64,000 nucleotides of DNA from an uncultured Desulfobacter sp. (GCF_963666145.1 NZ_OY762614.1:744001-808000); one strand, 5' to 3'; positions 17,544 to 27,002 are shown, counted from the first letter of the stretch. The notes: generated by a model not told the origin, from the letters alone. Program-made: numbers and translations.

Positions 17544-18083
17544 CTAACCATCGTCATCGTCTCCGGTCCCATCACCCTCATGTGTTTCACTTAGGGGCAT
17601 ATCATCCGTTGCCTGGACAATGGCAAGCTCTTGGGCAGAAAAGACCTTGCCCGTTTCAAGAATAATTATAAATTCCTCATCTTTTTTCCCCATGCCCTTT
17701 ATGAATTCGGTCTTGAGCCGTGTACCGATCCTGGGGGGCGGATCAATCTGATCGGGCTCAAAACTGATCACTTCCTGCACTGCATCCACCAGAATACCCA
17801 GTATCGTCTGTTCGCCGTCAAGATGGACCTCAACAATGACAATGCATGCGTCTTTTAACGGCGTTGGCTCTGCCAGACCGAACTTAAGTCTGAGATCCAC
17901 AATGGGCACCACCCGTCCTCTCAGGTTGATGACCCCGCACATGAAGTCCGGCATCTGGGGCACTTTAGTGATCTGGATTATGTCAAGCACCTCACGCACT
18001 GTGGTGATATCCATGGCATAACTTTCATTATCCAGTCTAAATGTCAGGTACTGGCTTGTCTGGGTGATGTCCTGTACACTCAT
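17544..18083 (-). CDS. cheW: CheW chemotaxis coupling protein
   Basis: A 179-residue scaffold protein that links chemoreceptors to CheA. I chose the ATG at 18083 because AGGAGG lies just upstream; a longer form starting at 18098 is less likely. The body matches the CheW fold (YLTFRLDNESYAMDITTVREV, GVINLRGRVVPIVDLRLKFGL). The last 20 residues are acidic and end in repeated Asp, an unusual tail compared with the roughly 160-residue CheW of enterobacteria. It follows cheA by 27 bases. Confidence 0.95.
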   Translation of the reverse strand: MSVQDITQTSQYLTFRLDNESYAMDITTVREVLDIIQITKVPQMPDFMCGVINLRGRVVPIVDLRLKFGLAEPTPLKDACIVIVEVHLDGEQTILGILVDAVQEVISFEPDQIDPPPRIGTRLKTEFIKGMGKKDEEFIIILETGKVFSAQELAIVQATDDMPLSETHEGDGTGDDDDG

Positions 18084-18110
18084 TGTGCCTCCTACCATAT
18101 GATTAATATG

Positions 18111-20201
18111 CTATGCACTTTCCAGAAGAACATTGGTATCTAAAATCAATGCCACGGTGCCATCCCCCAAGATGGTGGCACCTGAGATATTTTTAACGTT
18201 TTTAAAGGCAGGCCCCAAAGGCTTTATGACGGTCTGATGTCCCCCGATGACATGGTCCACAACAAAACCGATACGACTGTTATTGACATCCGTGATCACC
18301 ACATGCTCGGTCTCCGGGCGATGCGTCCCCATGTGAAACCGATCCCGAAGGCGAATATAGGGCACCATATCCCCCCGAACATTTAAAATATTTCTGCCGT
18401 TAATCTTTTCGATTTCCCGGCTTTTGATCTCAACACACTCCTTAACGGACATCAAAGGCAATACAAAAAAATCATCCTCAATGCGGACAAGCAGACCATT
18501 AATAATCGCAAGGGTTAAAGGAAGAATAAGGGTGATCTTGGTCCCTTCACCGGGAACGCTGTCAATATCAAGGCGCCCTCTTAAGGCTTCAATGGTTTTT
18601 TTGACCACATCCATCCCCACACCGCGGCCGGAGACACTTGTCACTTCATTGGCGGTGGAAAAGCCGGGCACAAAAATCTGGGAAAATATCTTTTTATTGG
18701 ATAACTCTGCATTTCCAGGGATCAAACCTCTGTCCACAGCCTTTTGCCGGATGGACTCGACATTGAGCCCGACCCCGTCGTCCTGGATCGTAATCACCAC
18801 GTTGGTTCCCTTGTGGGTGGCGGACAAAACAATGGTTCCTTTTTGGGATTTCCCATGTTGTTCTCTGACCTCAGGGCATTCAATGCCATGGTCAAGGCTG
18901 TTGCGGATTAAATGTACCAAAGGCTCATCAAGGCGTTCCAGAACGGTTTTATCAAGTTCTGTTTCAGCCCCTTTGGTCACCAGCTCAACCTTTTTGTTGA
19001 GCTGGGAGGAGAGATCCCGCACTAGACGGCGAAACTTATTGAATATCGTACCAATGGGCATCATCCTGATATTAAGTACGCTGTCCCGAAGCTCACCGGT
19101 CAGGCGCTCAATTTCCTCCACAGACTCAACCAATTCACTGTCATCCCTGTGTTCTGACACCTGGGTCAACCGGGCCTGGCTGATGACAAGTTCGCCCACC
19201 AGGTTGATCAACTTGTCTAACCGGTCTGACGGCACACGCACGGTTGAGGCGGCGGAGGATTTATGCATTTTGGATACAACCGTTTGTTCGGTTAACGCAG
19301 ATTTAACTTTTTCTTTGGAGATTGCGCCGGATTCGACCAGCCGTTCTCCTATTTTTTTTTGGGAATTGAACTGCTCGTCCACAATGGTTCTATCAATATC
19401 CCCCCGCTCCACAAGAATATCACCCAGTCGCGGTGCCGAAACCTCCTCGGCTTGAATCACCTTCTCTTCAACTGTTTCAATGACGATTTCGCAGTTGTCC
19501 TCCACAAATATAAAAACATCCTTGACGGCATTGATTCCCTTGTCAGTGGTTAAAACGATATCCCAGTAAAGATAGCATGACTCGGGGGAAAGATTTTCCA
19601 GGTCAGGCACCTTTTCCGTCTGGGCCACAATGCCGCACGGCCCCATATCAGCAAGATCATAGAGCAGCATGGCCGGATCCATACCGGTGGAAAATATATC
19701 AACGGCAGGTGAAAACCGTATACGATAAATGACTTCGTTTTGTGGCTCATCCGAAGCCAAAGCATCTTCGGCTGAAATATTCGGCACGTCTTCATCTGTT
19801 GGTTCGGCCTCATCGTCACCAAGCAGACGCTTAAGGGACGCAATGATCTTTTCGCCCTGTTCTGGATCTGTGGCCGGGCCGTCACCGGTCGCTTCGGCAA
19901 GCATGGCCGTAATGCGGTCCCGTGAGACCAGGATCAGATCAATGAGTGTTTTGGAAACGGGAACCGTTCCGTTTCGAACGTTATCCAGAACCGTTTCAAC
20001 ATGATGTGTAAACTCAGAAATGGCATCAAACCCAAACATGGCCCCGGACCCCTTGATCGTGTGCATGGAGCGAAACAAGCGATTGACCGCTTCCGAGTCC
20101 CCGGGATTTTCTTCCATATCCAGAACCGCATCTTCAACACCGGCAAGAAGTTCTTCAGCTTCGCTGCAGAACTCCTGGGTGAATGCGTTGAATTCCTTCA
20201 T
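18111..20201 (-). CDS. cheA: CheA chemotaxis histidine kinase with an extra middle domain
   Basis: A 696-residue cytosolic kinase that phosphorylates CheY and CheB. The ATG at 20201 has an AAAGGA site in front; an upstream start at 20225 is less likely. The P1 domain carries the phospho-acceptor His47 (SMHTIKGSGAMFGF). A P2-like region follows, then a segment near residues 265-315 (LGDILVERGDIDR, KIGERLVESGAISKEKV) made of two repeats like those at the N terminus of type II/IV pilus ATPases (MshEN-like), absent from enterobacterial CheA. Dimerisation, ATPase (RNSLDHGIE; DDGVGL; GRGVGMDVVKK) and CheW-like P5 domains complete it. It lies between cheY and cheW. Confidence 0.95.
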   Translation of the reverse strand: MKEFNAFTQEFCSEAEELLAGVEDAVLDMEENPGDSEAVNRLFRSMHTIKGSGAMFGFDAISEFTHHVETVLDNVRNGTVPVSKTLIDLILVSRDRITAMLAEATGDGPATDPEQGEKIIASLKRLLGDDEAEPTDEDVPNISAEDALASDEPQNEVIYRIRFSPAVDIFSTGMDPAMLLYDLADMGPCGIVAQTEKVPDLENLSPESCYLYWDIVLTTDKGINAVKDVFIFVEDNCEIVIETVEEKVIQAEEVSAPRLGDILVERGDIDRTIVDEQFNSQKKIGERLVESGAISKEKVKSALTEQTVVSKMHKSSAASTVRVPSDRLDKLINLVGELVISQARLTQVSEHRDDSELVESVEEIERLTGELRDSVLNIRMMPIGTIFNKFRRLVRDLSSQLNKKVELVTKGAETELDKTVLERLDEPLVHLIRNSLDHGIECPEVREQHGKSQKGTIVLSATHKGTNVVITIQDDGVGLNVESIRQKAVDRGLIPGNAELSNKKIFSQIFVPGFSTANEVTSVSGRGVGMDVVKKTIEALRGRLDIDSVPGEGTKITLILPLTLAIINGLLVRIEDDFFVLPLMSVKECVEIKSREIEKINGRNILNVRGDMVPYIRLRDRFHMGTHRPETEHVVITDVNNSRIGFVVDHVIGGHQTVIKPLGPAFKNVKNISGATILGDGTVALILDTNVLLESA

Positions 20202-20260
20202 AGGATGTTTTCCTTTGATATACATTTCAAGACAAAAAATGTCTTTTTAAGAAAATTGAA

Positions 20261-20626
20261 CTAACGAAGAACTTTTTTTACTACGGCAAGTAACTGTTCG
20301 GGTTTAAAAGGTTTTACGATCCATCCGGTGGCACCGGCGGCCTTTCCTTTCTGCTTCATTTCCGTATCTGATTCGGTTGTCAGCATAATGATGGGGATAA
20401 ACTTGAATTTGGGTATGGAACGGACCCATTCAATCAGCTCTAATCCATTTTTTTTAGGCATATTCAAATCGGTCAACAGCATATCAATGTCCATACCGGC
20501 CAGTTTATCGGCTGCATCCTGCCCATCCACAGCTTCCATCACCTCATATCCGACCTGATTTAACGTAAAACAAACCATCTGTCTTATACTCGTTGAATCA
20601 TCCACCGTCATAATGACCTTTGCCAT
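20261..20626 (-). CDS. cheY: CheY single-domain response regulator
   Basis: A 121-residue receiver domain with no output domain, the diffusible messenger phosphorylated by CheA. The acidic pair Asp9-Asp10, the phospho-acceptor Asp53 (MLLTDLNMPKKNG), the switch Thr in MLTTES and the Lys in WIVKPF are all present. It begins three bases after the STAS gene ends and lies 60 bases before cheA. It resembles the CheY of type Tfp/alternative and flagellar systems; no flagellar gene in the window shows which motor it controls. Confidence 0.93.
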   Translation of the reverse strand: MAKVIMTVDDSTSIRQMVCFTLNQVGYEVMEAVDGQDAADKLAGMDIDMLLTDLNMPKKNGLELIEWVRSIPKFKFIPIIMLTTESDTEMKQKGKAAGATGWIVKPFKPEQLLAVVKKVLR

Positions 20627-20629
20627 TCC

Positions 20630-20944
20630 TTAAGCCTCCTTGGAGAAACAGGTAAAGTCTTCTGCCTCCAGCCCCATTCCGATTATGGCATCCTGAATCG
20701 GCTGGGAGTCACCTGTAATCTTAAATATTTTTTTTAACTTTTCAGCGGTTTTGCAGGCCGATAAAAGAAGCTGAATTCCAAGTGTATCACACTCGGTTAC
20801 GTCATTAATATCTAAAACAATTGATTGATAATTTGAAATGGTTGTCAGCAAATGCTCTTTGAGTTCGCCCACTTCGTACGCGGATAAAGCCCCCTCAATT
20901 TTCATCATCAGGTTACCGTCATCGTCCGGATTCGTGGAAACCAT
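20630..20944 (-). CDS. STAS-domain protein of the chemotaxis operon
   Basis: A 104-residue protein with the STAS fold found in anti-sigma-factor antagonists. The conserved loop reads ECDTLGIQLLLSACK; the usual Ser/Thr phosphorylation position after Asp is a Thr. STAS proteins of this short, threonine type often head che operons, and their job there is poorly known; they may influence receptor array formation or localisation. It is the first gene after the operon promoter, with an AGGAG ribosome site six bases before its ATG. Confidence 0.85.
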   Translation of the reverse strand: MVSTNPDDDGNLMMKIEGALSAYEVGELKEHLLTTISNYQSIVLDINDVTECDTLGIQLLLSACKTAEKLKKIFKITGDSQPIQDAIIGMGLEAEDFTCFSKEA

Positions 20945-20979
20945 GTGTGCTCCTTATCTGATTCACTGCTATGTTGAAA

Positions 20980-21008
20980 AATATACGTCAATCAAAATTT
21001 TATGTCAA
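20980..21008 (-). promoter_or_regulatory. Sigma-70-type promoter of the che operon
   Basis: Read on the minus strand: TTGACA (21008-21003), a 17-base spacer, then TATATT (20985-20980). Transcription would start near 20973, about 30 bases before the STAS start codon at 20944. Both boxes and spacing are close to the consensus. Confidence 0.75.
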
Positions 21009-21220
21009 AAAATTCGATGGCATTATCGGCATTTCACAGGGGGCATTTGAATCAATGACGAATTTTATTGCGCCCCCATTTCGCAATCCATATTCTATAT
21101 TTCATTCCATCTGGATCGTGAATCAATCATTTAACCCGGCAGTAAAAAAAGTCTTATAATATTATCTATAACACTATAGTAAAACAATTTCCATTATAAT
21201 CCTAAACACCTGATTTTATG

Positions 21221-21250
21221 TTGACAACAAAACCGCCATACAGATATAAT
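21221..21250 (+). promoter_or_regulatory. Consensus sigma-70 promoter toward the chemoreceptor gene
   Basis: TTGACA at 21221-21226, spacer of 18 bases, TATAAT at 21245-21250: both boxes are perfect. The start codon is 188 bases downstream, leaving a long leader. Confidence 0.7.
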
Positions 21251-21437
21251 TTTTAAAAATATTAACGATATCACATTATAAATCATAGTAACGCTTCTGA
21301 TACAAGCTGTTACGAAAGAACTTTATCCGTACGGAAATTTAAATTTTTGACAGATAAAACAAACTTCGCATCTTTTAAAAACCACTTCGCACTACATTTT
21401 TAACTGTCAGCATAATATCTCCAGCAAGGGGGTTGGG

Positions 21438-23675
21438 ATGAGTTTTAAAAACCTTAAAATCAAGATGAAAATCATCGTAATCGTTATTGTCGCCATTTTC
21501 ATTTCCGTGACCGCTGTCGGTGGCTATGGCATTTACAGCTCATTCCACCAGGTCAACGAAAACATCTCGACCTTTCAACGGGAGTTGAACGCTGAAACCG
21601 GACAAAAGCTTAAAGATCTGGTGGATTCGGTTTATACCATGGTTACAACGGTACACAGCCAAGCCGTTAGTATTGAAGGTATTAAAAAAAGATATGGCGC
21701 AGACCTGAAAAATCTTGTAGCAACACCCTATACGATGCTCACAAGGGCATATGCCCAAGCCAAGGAGGCATCTGCCGGTAACAGCCGCAACCAAGACCAG
21801 ATAATGAAAACAGCCCAAAAAAACATTGCGGCCCAAATCGAATCATTGCGCTATGACAACAGCAACTATTTCTGGATCAATGACACATACCCCAAAATGG
21901 TTATGCATCCGATAGTACCGGCTTTAAATGGAAAAGACCTATCCCGATTCACCAAAAACGGGAAGGTCATTATGGCCGAAGGAACAGATGCTCCCATGTT
22001 TGTGGAAATGGTACGTTTATGCGAAAAATCGGGGGAGGGATATGTCAGCTATATATGGCCATCTCCGGACGATACCGGCAAATGGGTAAAAAAACTGTCC
22101 TATGTCCGCTACTTCAAGCCATGGAATTGGATAATCGGTACAGGCGTCTACGTTGATAAAACTGAATCTGATGCACAAAATGTAGCCCTAACCATTGTCT
22201 CTGATATGAAATACGGGAACAATGATTATTTTTACATCATGGATACCCAGGCCAATATTTTAGCCCATTTAGACCGAGAAACCATTGACCAAAACGTCTT
22301 GGACAAAAAAGATTCTTCGGGTCGATTCATATTCAAAGAAATTATTGAGACGGCCAAATCAAACGGCCAAGGCCATATAAATTACGACTGGCCCAAAATC
22401 GGATCAAAACAAGATCAACCCCAAAGCGCATATTTCCGATATTTCAAACCCTGGGACTGGATTATCGTCACAAGCGTATATATTGACGGGATCCAGAATA
22501 AAGTAGAGAAAAAAAGACAACGACTCAATGATATGGTTTCAAAGCAGATTATATTTACGACCACAACTATTTTTGTATTAGTGCTTACAGCGTTCTTCTG
22601 GGTTAGATTCATTGCCAGAAAATACATTGAACAGCCCCTTTCTGAGGGTATCGATGTGGCCAACAAGCTTGCCCTGGGCGACCTTAACCTGAATATCGAG
22701 TCCAACAGTGATGATGAAATCGGACAACTTCAAAAGGCGATGAAACATATGGTCATATCGTTATCTGATATTGTCGATGAAGTCCAAAGCGCTGTAAGCA
22801 ATGTTGCCGCCGGCAGCGAAGAACTCAGTGCCACATCCGAACAGATGTCCCAGGGAGCCACGGAGCAGGCGGCATCTGCTGAAGAGGCGTCGGCCGCCAT
22901 GGAACAAATGTCCGGCAATATCAGACAGAACGCTGACAACGCCCAGCATACGGAACGGTTAGCTGTCCAGGCGGCCGAAGACGCTGAGGAAGGCGGCCAG
23001 GCCGTTGCCCAGACTGTTCTGGCCATGCGGGAGATCGCAGATAAAATTCTTATCATTGAAGAGATTGCAAGACAGACCAACATGCTGGCCTTGAATGCCG
23101 CCATTGAAGCTGCCCGGGCCGGGGACCACGGCAAGGGATTTGCGGTGGTTGCAGATGCGGTCAGAAAGCTTGCCGAACGTAGCCAGGCGGCAGCCAGTGA
23201 AATCAGCAATCTGTCCACACTAAGCGTTGAAATTGCAGAGAATGCCGGTGAAATGCTCAATAAGATAGTTCCGGATATCCGCAAAACCTCGGAATTGGTC
23301 CAAGAGATCAATGCAGCATCTGCGGAACAAAGCACAGGCGCAGACCAAATAAATACTGCTCTGCAGCAACTGGACCAGATTATCCAGCAAAATGCCAGTT
23401 CTTCCGAAGAGATGTCCTCAACCGCAGAAGAGCTCTCCGCCCAGGCAGAACAGCTCCAACAGGCCATCGCCTACTTCAAACTTGAACGATTCAACACCAG
23501 GAGGCACCAACAGGAAAAATCCATACCCCAAACCGGTTGGACAAACACGGTGCGGGAAAGCGGTGACCCGACAACCACTTCCATTACCAACAGACAGGAG
23601 ACACAGGGCCAGGTTCGCGGTGTTGTGCTGGACATGGGAGACGATGCGTTGGATGATGAGTTTGAAAAATATTAA
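21438..23675 (+). CDS. Methyl-accepting chemotaxis protein with two Cache domains
   Basis: A 745-residue chemoreceptor in the inner membrane. A membrane segment lies near residues 10-30. The large periplasmic part holds two similar Cache-type units: one with YFWINDTYPKMVMHP and YFKPWNWIIGTGVYVD, the other with YFYIMDTQANILAH and YFKPWDWIIVTSVYID. These bind small molecules in related receptors; the ligand is unknown. A second membrane segment (about 370-390), HAMP (about 395-445) and the signalling hairpin follow, with the invariant tip IARQTNMLALNAAIEAARAG. The C terminus is a flexible tail ending DDEFEKY, which might tether CheR, a guess by analogy with the enterobacterial pentapeptide. It diverges from the che operon. 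Confidence 0.95.
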   Translation: MSFKNLKIKMKIIVIVIVAIFISVTAVGGYGIYSSFHQVNENISTFQRELNAETGQKLKDLVDSVYTMVTTVHSQAVSIEGIKKRYGADLKNLVATPYTMLTRAYAQAKEASAGNSRNQDQIMKTAQKNIAAQIESLRYDNSNYFWINDTYPKMVMHPIVPALNGKDLSRFTKNGKVIMAEGTDAPMFVEMVRLCEKSGEGYVSYIWPSPDDTGKWVKKLSYVRYFKPWNWIIGTGVYVDKTESDAQNVALTIVSDMKYGNNDYFYIMDTQANILAHLDRETIDQNVLDKKDSSGRFIFKEIIETAKSNGQGHINYDWPKIGSKQDQPQSAYFRYFKPWDWIIVTSVYIDGIQNKVEKKRQRLNDMVSKQIIFTTTTIFVLVLTAFFWVRFIARKYIEQPLSEGIDVANKLALGDLNLNIESNSDDEIGQLQKAMKHMVISLSDIVDEVQSAVSNVAAGSEELSATSEQMSQGATEQAASAEEASAAMEQMSGNIRQNADNAQHTERLAVQAAEDAEEGGQAVAQTVLAMREIADKILIIEEIARQTNMLALNAAIEAARAGDHGKGFAVVADAVRKLAERSQAAASEISNLSTLSVEIAENAGEMLNKIVPDIRKTSELVQEINAASAEQSTGADQINTALQQLDQIIQQNASSSEEMSSTAEELSAQAEQLQQAIAYFKLERFNTRRHQQEKSIPQTGWTNTVRESGDPTTTSITNRQETQGQVRGVVLDMGDDALDDEFEKY

Positions 23676-23701
23676 ATCAAATTAATAGCCCATACCGCAG
23701 G

Positions 23702-23760
23702 GCAAACATAAAAAAGACTTTTTAACGGTAACGCACAAAAAAAGTCTTTTTTATGTTTGC
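23702..23760. terminator. Strong bidirectional terminator after the chemoreceptor gene
   Basis: A perfect 22-bp inverted repeat: arms at 23702-23723 (beginning GCAAACATAAAAAAGAC) and 23739-23760, with a 15-base loop. The stem contains A and T runs on both sides, so it can end transcription from either direction. Confidence 0.85.
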
Positions 23761-23916
23761 AAAGGGGCTGTTTTTGTCCGGGAAACTAAAAAAAAGAGGA
23801 TCCCGGGCCTCTTCAATTTGTGTCAGGCAGTCATCTAATTGCTTGACTCTTTTGGAAAACCCATTAGTATGTTCAATATTTATTCAATCTAAACACCTAA
23901 AGAAAAGGCTTCAAAT

Positions 23917-24207
23917 TTGACCTGTACCAAATCCACACTCATCGAAAAAATTTCAGATATATTTGACCAAAATCCATCTCAATCCAAAGAGGTTCTTGAA
24001 ACGCTGATTGAAATCATGAAATCCACCCTGGCATCGGGTGAAGATATTATGATTTCCGGATTCGGAAAATTCCAGGTAATTGAAAAATCATCCAGAAAGG
24101 GAAGGAACCCGGCCACAGGGAATGCCATGCTCCTTGAAAAAAGACGGGTTGTTACCTTTAAATGCGCAGGAAAGCTTAAAAACAAAATTAATGAAAACGT
24201 TCAATAG
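23917..24207 (+). CDS. ihfA: Integration host factor/HU-family DNA-bending protein
   Basis: A 96-residue nucleoid protein that binds and sharply bends DNA. The first half is helical (dimerisation); the beta arm has the family signature GRNPATGNAM with the proline that intercalates between bases, preceded by MISGFGKFQVIEKSSRKGRNP. The body is most like the IHF alpha branch. The likely start is TTG at 23917, eight bases after an AAAAGG site. It stands alone between a terminator and the convergent recD2 gene. IHF often assists sigma-54 activators such as the regulator at 4281-5642. Confidence 0.85.
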   Translation: MTCTKSTLIEKISDIFDQNPSQSKEVLETLIEIMKSTLASGEDIMISGFGKFQVIEKSSRKGRNPATGNAMLLEKRRVVTFKCAGKLKNKINENVQ

Positions 24208-24316
24208 CACCATGGGCGGGTCTGTATTGTCATTTTAATTTAAGCCCGCACCACCCCCAAAAAGATCCAAAAACACAATTTCAACTTCAGTGATTCTCTT
24301 TCTTGCCCTGTAGCGG

Positions 24317-26863
24317 CTATAGTTGAACCGCTTGGGTAAGCAACGCTTCTAAGGCGGTCTGGCGGCGGCTGATGTCCTGATTGCCCACAGCCATGCCCAG
24401 CGCCCTTCGGGTGCCCACAAAAACGGCCAGTTTTCTGGCGCGGGTAATGCCTGTGTAGATCAGATTTCGGAAAAGCATTTTAAAATGCTGTGTCAAGACC
24501 GGAATGATCACCACCTCAAATTCACTGCCTTGGGATTTATGGATGGTGATGGCATAGGCCAGATCAAGCTCCATAATGTCTGCCTGGCTGTACTGCACCA
24601 CCCGGTTATCCGGCAGAAACCGAACCGTACAGGTGATATCCATGGTGTTGATCCCGTCAATGACACCAATGTCCCCGTTGAATACCCCCAGGTCATAATT
24701 GTTTTTTCTGTGGATCACCCGGTCTCCGGTTCTAAATATCCGCCTGCCCACTGTGAGCTGGGACTTTCCCGGGCCCATGGGGTTAAACCCTTCCTGGATA
24801 TCACGGTTCAAGCCAAGTGTCCCCAGACTGCCCCGGGTCATGGGGGAAAGGATCTGGATCTCCGTATCTTTTCCCAGATATTTGGGAATCCATTCCAGAT
24901 ACAATTTTTTCACCGCATCCAGAGCGGACAGACCATAGTGCAAGGAGGACCATGGGTGAACCTTTTCCACGACCTCCATCAATTCTTGAATGCGATTTTC
25001 CGTCATTGCCAGACGGGCCAAATCCACATGGGCAAACTTTTTAGGGATCTCAATTTCGGTCTCCCAGGGTGAGCACGGCTCCTCAACCCTGAATTCATAC
25101 AAGTCACCATTCTCATTATCCATGGCCCCATCTAAGGCTGAACCATTTTGAACGGAACTATCGCCTCCTTTTTCCATGTCAGCGTTCCCATATAACCGTT
25201 TAACCCGGCTGACAAAGGAGATCTGTTCTTTGGTCACTTCATCGGAATCAATGAACAGGCAATCGGTGCCGTCCTGCCAGACCGCCGGATACTTAAACGG
25301 ACTTTTTATCCACGGCATTCTGCCCTGATTAATCTGGTGGGCAAACTTTATGATCATTGAAGACTGGGCCTGGCGAAACACCTGGGTCAGCCGGAAACAG
25401 GGCACGGCCTGGGACCCGATGATATCCTTGAGTACGTTGCCCGCCCCCACCGAAGGTAATTGATCATAATCCCCGATAAAGACAACCTGGCTGTGCCGGG
25501 GAACCGCTTTAAGCAGCGAAGCCGTCAGATTGATGTCGAGCATGGAGCATTCGTCCACCACCAGAAAATCGGTCTTCAATGGGGAACTTTCATCGCGTTT
25601 AAACCCGCCGGCTTTCCAACCCAAAAGCCGGTGAATGGTTTTGGCGGGTTTTCCGATCACCTCGCTCATACGCTGGGCGGCCCGGCCCGTGGGCGCGGCC
25701 AGCATCACCTGTTGTCCCATGGCCTCCAGCAGGCGCACCATCACCCGTGTGGCCGTGGTTTTGCCGCATCCGGGGCCGCCGGTGAGCACGGAAAACTGCT
25801 GCTGAACTACCCCCTTAACTGCTGCGGCCTGTTCATCGGAAAGCTGCATCTGAAAACGCCGGCAGAACAATGCCACCCACCGGTCGATGCGGGCCTGGTC
25901 AAAGTTCCGTTCGGGACCTGGATCCAACAGACGTTTTGCCACATACCGTTCATCAAAATAGAGAGACCTGGCATAGTAACAGGCCACAGACTGCCCGTTG
26001 TCATCGCACAGATCCCGGCGCATCAAAAGCCGCTGGATTTCCATATCGGCCAAAAGGGTTTCAAGCTGATCGGCCAGATCAAGATTGAGCAGATCCTGTA
26101 CCTGTTTTTTAATCTGGGGAAAGGTCAGATAACAATGTCCAAACTCCCGGGCTGCGGACAATACGTGGCGGATACCGGCAATGATTCTTGGGGGACTGTC
26201 CGTTTCAAGACCGATGCTTAAGGCCACCTTATCCGCAGAAAAAAAACCGATCCCGAAAAAATCAGACGCAAGACGGTACGGATCCTGGGTGATCCAGGCA
26301 ATGGCATTGTAACCGTATTCCTTGAATATGCGAACGGAAAATAAGGTGGAGATCCCGTGGGACTGTAGAAACATCATCACATCCCGGATGGCCCGGTGCT
26401 CGATCCAGGCCGCTGAAATCATTTCAAGTTTTTTGTGGGCTATCCCCGGTACCTCCACCAGCCGCGCAATCTCGGATTCAAACACATCCAGGGTCAGGTC
26501 CTTGAAGTGACCCACTATTTTCTTTGCGGTCTTGGGCCCCACGCCTTTGATCAACCCGGAGCCTAAATATTTTTCCAGGGCCGATGCCGTGGCAGGCTTT
26601 TTTTCCCGGGCATGCACGGCTTTAAACTGCCGGCCGAATTTTGGATGCACCGTCCATGCCCCCTCAAATTCCATGGTGGCCCCGGCAAATACCTTGGTCT
26701 GATGGACCACAACGGTTTCCCGGTTTCCCGGACGGTCAAAGGGCAGCACCTTGAGAATGGACCAGCCATTGTCCGGGTTATGAAATGTGACCCGGTCCAC
26801 GACACCCTTCAGGACCTCGTTGATGTGGCCGGAATCAGACAATGTCTGTGTTCTGTGATTCAT
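24317..26863 (-). CDS. recD2: RecD2-type 5'-3' DNA helicase
   Basis: An 848-residue superfamily 1B helicase. The N-terminal part has an OB-like fold and a helix-hairpin-helix motif near residue 105 (IKGVGPKTAKKI). The motor begins with Walker A near 365 (TGGPGCGKTTATRV), then Walker B (VVDECSMLD), the arginine-bearing GDYDQLPSVG and, near the C terminus, the TIHKSQGSEF motif that ends in a UvrD-like 2B region. It lacks RecB and RecC partners here, as expected for RecD2. It is about 100 residues longer than typical RecD2: a segment around 565-660 (MEKGGDSSVQNGSAL onwards) between the two motor halves looks like an insertion. The gene stands alone on the minus strand. Confidence 0.92.
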   Translation of the reverse strand: MNHRTQTLSDSGHINEVLKGVVDRVTFHNPDNGWSILKVLPFDRPGNRETVVVHQTKVFAGATMEFEGAWTVHPKFGRQFKAVHAREKKPATASALEKYLGSGLIKGVGPKTAKKIVGHFKDLTLDVFESEIARLVEVPGIAHKKLEMISAAWIEHRAIRDVMMFLQSHGISTLFSVRIFKEYGYNAIAWITQDPYRLASDFFGIGFFSADKVALSIGLETDSPPRIIAGIRHVLSAAREFGHCYLTFPQIKKQVQDLLNLDLADQLETLLADMEIQRLLMRRDLCDDNGQSVACYYARSLYFDERYVAKRLLDPGPERNFDQARIDRWVALFCRRFQMQLSDEQAAAVKGVVQQQFSVLTGGPGCGKTTATRVMVRLLEAMGQQVMLAAPTGRAAQRMSEVIGKPAKTIHRLLGWKAGGFKRDESSPLKTDFLVVDECSMLDINLTASLLKAVPRHSQVVFIGDYDQLPSVGAGNVLKDIIGSQAVPCFRLTQVFRQAQSSMIIKFAHQINQGRMPWIKSPFKYPAVWQDGTDCLFIDSDEVTKEQISFVSRVKRLYGNADMEKGGDSSVQNGSALDGAMDNENGDLYEFRVEEPCSPWETEIEIPKKFAHVDLARLAMTENRIQELMEVVEKVHPWSSLHYGLSALDAVKKLYLEWIPKYLGKDTEIQILSPMTRGSLGTLGLNRDIQEGFNPMGPGKSQLTVGRRIFRTGDRVIHRKNNYDLGVFNGDIGVIDGINTMDITCTVRFLPDNRVVQYSQADIMELDLAYAITIHKSQGSEFEVVIIPVLTQHFKMLFRNLIYTGITRARKLAVFVGTRRALGMAVGNQDISRRQTALEALLTQAVQL

Positions 26864-26972
26864 ATCGGCCCACCATACAGGACACGGCAGCCCAAAACAA
26901 CTTATTTTGACGGACGTTGCATCCGAAACAAAAAAAGGTGAACAATCTGGACAAATGTGGTATTTGAGGGTT

Positions 26973-27002
26973 TTGACTAGCAGTTCTTGATCTTTATATT
27001 TA
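26973..27002 (+). promoter_or_regulatory. Possible promoter of the carbonic anhydrase-like lipoprotein gene
   Basis: TTGACT at 26973-26978 followed after 18 bases by TATTTA at 26997-27002. The spacing and -35 box are good; the -10 box is imperfect. The gene start is 72 bases further on. Confidence 0.4.

Larger units (their letters stand above)
20945..21437. promoter_or_regulatory. Divergent control region between the che operon and the chemoreceptor gene
   Basis: A 493-base AT-rich stretch without a gene. It holds the che promoter at one side and a chemoreceptor promoter at the other (separate entries). No strong inverted repeat for a regulator stands out. Part of it (21251-21437) would be a 180-base untranslated leader of the receptor mRNA if the promoter at 21221 is the one used. 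Confidence 0.6.

Noticed and set aside
18424..19455. Plus-strand frame of 343 codons inside cheA
   Set aside because: Antisense shadow of a well-conserved kinase; Ser/Thr-rich translation without domains.
22730..23467. Minus-strand frame of 245 codons inside the chemoreceptor gene
   Set aside because: Antisense to the invariant MCP signalling domain; Ala/Ser-rich nonsense translation.
25460..26221. Plus-strand frame of 253 codons inside recD2
   Set aside because: Antisense to Walker motifs of the helicase; no supporting signals.
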